Source: Lachnospiraceae bacterium 3-1
Lineage (GTDB): Bacteria; Bacillota; Clostridia; Lachnospirales; Lachnospiraceae
Length of the DNA: 60,223 nt
Direction of reading: 5' to 3'
Assembly (NCBI GenBank): GCA_000403255.2
Contig: KE159593.1
Coordinates: 363,469 to 423,691, forward strand
Shown here: one piece after another, positions 56,933 through 60,223 of the stretch
Layout of the letters: every line of letters starts with the position of its first letter
Numbering within the stretch: the first letter of the stretch is position 1
Notes under the pieces: model-generated
Databases searched by the model: none
What the model was told of the DNA's origin: nothing
What the model saw: only the letters and a program-made list of their open reading frames with translations
Translations under genes and position numbers: made by a program

Positions 56933-58255
56933 TTGGAGGAACAGAAAAAAACGAATGAAAAAACAAATTGGAATATCAGGCCCTATTTGGCAGTGGGACT
57001 GACCTCCTTTCTGGTGATTGCTGCTAGTATTGCGTTTTTCTTTTTGGTATATCGTTACCATGGAGTGACGCAGCTTATGGACAAGATGTCGGTGATTTTG
57101 CAGCCCATTACAATCGGTTTAGTTCTTGCTTATCTGGTGACGCCCATCGTGAACTTTGAAGAGCGGTATTTGCTGCCCTTTGTACAGGGTAAGGTGAAGA
57201 ACCAGCGAAAAGGAAAAAGGCTGGTGCGAGGATTAAGCGTTGCTGGGGCTTTGCTGTTTGTAGCAGTGATTATCGGTGTGCTGTTGCAGATGGTAATTCC
57301 AGAATTATACCGAAGCATCAATGGAATGATTGACACATTGCCCAAACAGGTTAATAGCTTTATGGATTGGCTCAATGCGTATGTGAGCTCAGACAGTAAT
57401 ATTTCTGGTTATTTGGAGACGGCATTGACGAAGGGGACGGAGGTTTTTGAAAATTGGGCAAAGACCGAGTTTCTTCCTCAGACAAAAAATATTCTTGCCG
57501 GGCTTACCTCAGGGGTAATCATAGCAGTAAAGCTTTTCTTTAACGTAGTGGTGGGAATTATTATTTCCATTTATGTGCTTATGAGCAAGGAAGAATTTAT
57601 CGGCCAGAGCAAGAAGGTTGTATATGCTGTTTTTTCTGGAAAAAGAGCCAATACGATTATCCGAACAGTGCATAAAAGCAATGAGATTTTTGGTGGATTT
57701 ATATCTGGGAAGATCTTAGATTCGCTGATTATTGGCGTACTGTGCTTTATTTGTCTTTATCTGATGAAGATGCCCTATACGGTGTTAGTCAGCGTGATCG
57801 TTGGAGTGACAAATGTTATCCCGTTTTTTGGTCCGTATTTGGGGGCAGTTCCTAGCGCCATACTGATTATGCTGGCAAGTCCGGTGAAGGGGCTGTACTT
57901 TATTATTTTCATTCTGGTGCTTCAGCAGGTGGATGGAAATATTATAGGACCTAAGATTCTTGGGGATTCCACAGGCTTGTCTTCTTTCTGGGTGGTATTT
58001 GCGATTTTAACCTTTGGAGGGGTATTGGGCATTCCAGGTATGATTATTGGCGTTCCAGTTTTTGCAGTATTTTTCTATATTGTCAAAAGAATTCTTTGGT
58101 ATATCTTGAAAAAGAAACAATTGCCCAGGGATACCAGAAGCTATATCAATGCAAGCAAGCTGGATCTTGAGACGAATACCTTGGTTTGTGAACCGAAAAA
58201 AGAATCGGAAATCGGACTGAAAAAGGAAAAGAAGGAAAAAGAGAAAAAAGAATAG
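56933..58255 (+). CDS. AI-2E family transporter
   Basis: This 440-aa membrane protein has about eight membrane segments. Characteristic blocks are ILQPITIGLVLAYLVTPIVN, IFGGFISGKILDSLIIGVLC, VIVGVTNVIPFFGPYLGAVP and LQQVDGNIIGPKILGDSTGL. Family members have been proposed as autoinducer-2 exporters or as Na+/H+ antiporters. The end is Lys/Glu-rich and cytoplasmic. It starts with TTG after AGGGGA, 9 bp beyond the hydratase stop, so the two are probably cotranscribed. Confidence 0.9.
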   Translation: MEEQKKTNEKTNWNIRPYLAVGLTSFLVIAASIAFFFLVYRYHGVTQLMDKMSVILQPITIGLVLAYLVTPIVNFEERYLLPFVQGKVKNQRKGKRLVRGLSVAGALLFVAVIIGVLLQMVIPELYRSINGMIDTLPKQVNSFMDWLNAYVSSDSNISGYLETALTKGTEVFENWAKTEFLPQTKNILAGLTSGVIIAVKLFFNVVVGIIISIYVLMSKEEFIGQSKKVVYAVFSGKRANTIIRTVHKSNEIFGGFISGKILDSLIIGVLCFICLYLMKMPYTVLVSVIVGVTNVIPFFGPYLGAVPSAILIMLASPVKGLYFIIFILVLQQVDGNIIGPKILGDSTGLSSFWVVFAILTFGGVLGIPGMIIGVPVFAVFFYIVKRILWYILKKKQLPRDTRSYINASKLDLETNTLVCEPKKESEIGLKKEKKEKEKKE

Positions 58256-58269
58256 CAGATATGGTGAAT

Positions 58270-58310
58270 CCGCAGATATTGTTCCAAGGGGGATGATATC
58301 TGCGGAATTT
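58270..58310 (+). terminator. Terminator after the AI-2E transporter gene
   Basis: CCGCAGATAT pairs perfectly with ATATCTGCGG around a 16-nt loop, followed by AATTT. Confidence 0.7.
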
Positions 58311-58651
58311 CATTGTAACAGTTCAGCCCTTTCAGCTCTGAAATAGAGCTTTATTCAAAGGATTTTCATACTGACAGTATAAAAATATGGATGGGTATTT
58401 CCATATTTGAGACAAATTTTCCTGCTTTCACTTCCAAGAAAGGAAACATTCGGTGCATTTCTAGTATTTCCTTCTTCCATCCCTGGAACCGGAAATACTA
58501 GAAATCCAGCCGCGTTTCCTTGTGGAAGTGAAAGCAGGAAAATTTGTAAAAAACAATAGAAGCTCCCATCCATATTTTTATTCTTACATCGAAGAATCCT
58601 TTCAAGAAAGCAATGTGGAAAGCTGAAAGGGCTGAACTGTTACATTTCATT
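58307..58651. mobile_element. MITE-like palindromic element with terminal inverted repeats
   Basis: Terminal inverted repeats are perfect over 23-24 bp (58314-58337 with 58621-58644; outer sequence GTAACAGTTCAGCCC). The direct repeat ATTTCATT flanks the element at 58307-58314 and 58644-58651, as expected of an 8-bp target duplication. Inside, the whole length forms an imperfect palindrome with further matching blocks: AAATATGGATGGG; the block around CAAATTTTCCTGCTTTCAC (near 58413 and 58544); and ATTTCTAGTATTTCC (58457-58471 with 58491-58505). It has no coding frame of note. This is a non-autonomous element whose transposase would be elsewhere. Confidence 0.7.
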
Positions 58652-58672
58652 CAAAGGAATCTTTGATACATT

Positions 58673-58702
58673 TTGACATTTACAGGTGATATATGGTAGA
58701 AT
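58673..58702 (+). promoter_or_regulatory. Promoter of the TPR-protein gene
   Basis: TTGACA (58673-58678), 18 bp, TAGAAT (58697-58702), about 110 bp before the start and 22 bp after the MITE-like element. Confidence 0.65.
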
Positions 58703-58814
58703 ATCGACAGATATGATATGTACCGGAGTGTGCGTTGGCGGACCTCGGATAGGAGAAAGCAGTGGATGATTTTAAGAGGTTTATACCTTATAGTATAAGT
58801 TTGAGGTGGAACGA

Positions 58815-60223
58815 TTGGATAAATATGAGTATAAACTGAAGTTAGAACAATTGAAGCATCTGGTGGAAGAGAAAGATTATAAAACAGCGGCGGAAATTGC
58901 AGATACGATTAACTGGAGAAAAGTTAAGAGTGCGTCAACCCTTTGTATGGTTGGGGAGATATACGACAGGGACAAACAGTATGAGAATAGTCGGGAGATA
59001 CTTCTTATGGCCTATGACCGGGCGACGGTAGGAAGGAATATTATTTACCGTCTCGCGTTAGTTTCCCTGAAAATGGGGAGAGTAGAAGAAGCAAAAGAGT
59101 ATTATGAAGAGTTTTTGGAAATTGCGCCTTATGATAATTTAAAATATGTGCTTCGTTATCAGATTGCTAAGATAGAAGGAGCTTCTCTGGAACAACAGAT
59201 AGGAATCTTAGAAGAGTTCAAAAGCAGGGAATATACAGAGGAATGGGCTTTTGAGTTGGCTTATTTGTATCATCGTTCTGGAAATAGTGAGAGGTGTGTA
59301 GAAGTTTGTGATGAACTGGTACTATGGTTTGGCGATGGCAAATATGTAGAAAAGGCGTTGGAATTAAAAATGCTCTATCAGCCCTTGAATAAAGATCAGG
59401 AGGAAAAGTACCGTCAGTTTAAGACACATCAGGATGGAGCTTTGGAAATTCATTCTACAGAGATGATGGAATCTGGAGAAATTATTCAGGATACCGTACG
59501 GATTCCAGACTTGACGGCGGAATCTGGCCGCTTTAATACCTTGAATCTCCAGGAAGAGCTGGTAAAGGGGATGCAGCAGATTATAGAGGCTGATACCAAG
59601 GAAACGGTATCCGATACAATGGATAACATTAAGAAAATTGTAGAAGAAATTCCCTATCTGCAAGTAGCTAAGGAGGAAGAAACCGTAGAAGAGGAAGAAC
59701 GGTATGGGCATATAGAAACAGATGAGGAAATTGATGGTTCTCTGGAGACAGATTTTCAGGAAATGCTGGCAGAGGATTGGGATGGACAGATACGTTTTTC
59801 CATCCCAGGCGGGGAATGGTGGGAGCCTCAGGTAAATGGACAGATTAAGATTGAGGATGTATTAGCAGATTGGGAAAAGACAAAGCGTGCGGCGGAAGCG
59901 GCAATGGCGGTTGCACAGCAGAGAAAGCTGGAATCTGCCAAGGCAAGGGCACTGCAGGAAGCAGAAGAATTGATGGAACGCCTGAATCATATTATTCCCA
60001 AACTGAATGCAGGGATTACGCCTCAGGAGTTGTTGGCGGAACGGTATTTGCAAAGTGCAGCAGAGAACTTGGAAGAACCTTCCCAGGAGAATTTTGGAAT
60101 GGATGATGGGCTTTTAGAAATGCCAGAATCAGAAATGCCAGAAATGGAGCTGTCGGCTTTTGAGGGTCAAGAGCCAGGTTTCGAAGAAGTGCAAGGCTTC
60201 GAAGGCGAGATACCAGAAATGGA
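58815..60223 (+). CDS. TPR-repeat protein, 3' end beyond the window (partial)
   Basis: At least 469 codons are open to the window edge. The start is a TTG with GAGGTGG five bases upstream; the frame reads LDKYEYKLKLEQLKHLVEEK. Residues about 1-200 form tetratricopeptide-type helical repeats (TLCMVGEIYDRDKQYENSRE, IYRLALVSLKMGRVEEAKEY, AFELAYLYHRSGN). Next come acidic regions and a coiled coil (about 350-395; KTKRAAEAAMAVAQQRKLES). The visible end is Glu/Pro/Met-rich (MPESEMPEMELSAF). There is no signal peptide. Function unknown; a protein-interaction scaffold is likely. The missing C-terminus could hold a catalytic domain. Confidence 0.75.
   Translation, partial: MDKYEYKLKLEQLKHLVEEKDYKTAAEIADTINWRKVKSASTLCMVGEIYDRDKQYENSREILLMAYDRATVGRNIIYRLALVSLKMGRVEEAKEYYEEFLEIAPYDNLKYVLRYQIAKIEGASLEQQIGILEEFKSREYTEEWAFELAYLYHRSGNSERCVEVCDELVLWFGDGKYVEKALELKMLYQPLNKDQEEKYRQFKTHQDGALEIHSTEMMESGEIIQDTVRIPDLTAESGRFNTLNLQEELVKGMQQIIEADTKETVSDTMDNIKKIVEEIPYLQVAKEEETVEEEERYGHIETDEEIDGSLETDFQEMLAEDWDGQIRFSIPGGEWWEPQVNGQIKIEDVLADWEKTKRAAEAAMAVAQQRKLESAKARALQEAEELMERLNHIIPKLNAGITPQELLAERYLQSAAENLEEPSQENFGMDDGLLEMPESEMPEMELSAFEGQEPGFEEVQGFEGEIPEM

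Noticed and set aside
58355-58573. Minus-strand frame of 72 codons inside the palindromic element
   Set aside because: Non-coding MITE-like sequence; no ribosome binding site.

Overview
The window looks like a chromosomal segment from a low-GC Firmicute of the class Clostridia, most probably Lachnospiraceae. The grounds are strong AGGAGG-type ribosome binding sites, frequent TTG and GTG starts, HydE/HydG hydrogenase maturases, a sodium-type F-ATPase c subunit, a MecA adaptor, a sporulation-type amidase, a YaaH-like GH18 protein and large fibronectin/InlB-repeat surface proteins. I have run no database search, so the family calls rest on recognising motifs and sequence patterns.

Layout. Positions 1-534 are the 3' end of a 23S rRNA, followed by seven tRNA genes (Asp, Val, Thr, Tyr, fMet, Phe, Lys) and a terminator. 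The tRNA-Tyr gene is followed by two decayed tandem copies of its own 3' end. From 1.5 to 8.3 kb come an XRE regulator, a small secreted protein, FucO-type dehydrogenase, a DUF1858 protein, a 1.1-kb gap without convincing genes, MecA and a membrane-anchored GH18 protein. From 8.4 to 23.5 kb lie a LytTR/GHKL two-component pair coupled to an orphan protein, a secreted transglutaminase-like/Ig/Fn3 protein, an AraC regulator, a 58-aa protein, a CwlD-like amidase, a flavodoxin/ferredoxin fusion, an AAA-ATPase remnant and a 1576-aa repeat-rich surface protein.

From 23.6 to 28.7 kb there is a Uma2 protein, an intact AAA/nuclease-type ATPase, and a conserved housekeeping run: Sua5 (tRNA t6A), a YwlE/LMW-PTP-like phosphatase, uracil phosphoribosyltransferase and dCMP deaminase. 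From 28.8 to 36.3 kb is a complete F-type ATP synthase operon (atpZ-I-B-E-F-H-A-G-D-C) with a visible promoter and terminator. Its c subunit carries the Q32/E65/T66/T67/Y70 pattern of sodium-binding rings.

From 36.3 to 40 kb is an accessory stretch. It holds a truncated response regulator, two orphan genes, and a three-gene unit made of a secreted EF-hand-like/His-rich protein, an ECF sigma factor and an RsgI-like anti-sigma with its own His-rich tail. An ECF-type TGAAAC-N17-CGTA promoter sits in front of it. I regard this as the best candidate for an undescribed sensing circuit in the window. A 330-nt cluster of perfect inverted repeats follows.

From 40.3 to 60.2 kb are an amidohydrolase, a DUF362 ferredoxin protein, a 5'-nucleotidase-type surface enzyme, HydE-HydG, a coiled-coil protein, a D-2-hydroxyacid dehydrogenase, a second Uma2 protein, an OmpR-type two-component system with an unusual kinase, an aconitase-superfamily hydratase and an AI-2E family transporter. 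A MITE-like palindrome of about 330 bp with 23-bp terminal inverted repeats and an 8-bp flanking duplication comes next, then the start of a TPR protein that runs off the window end.
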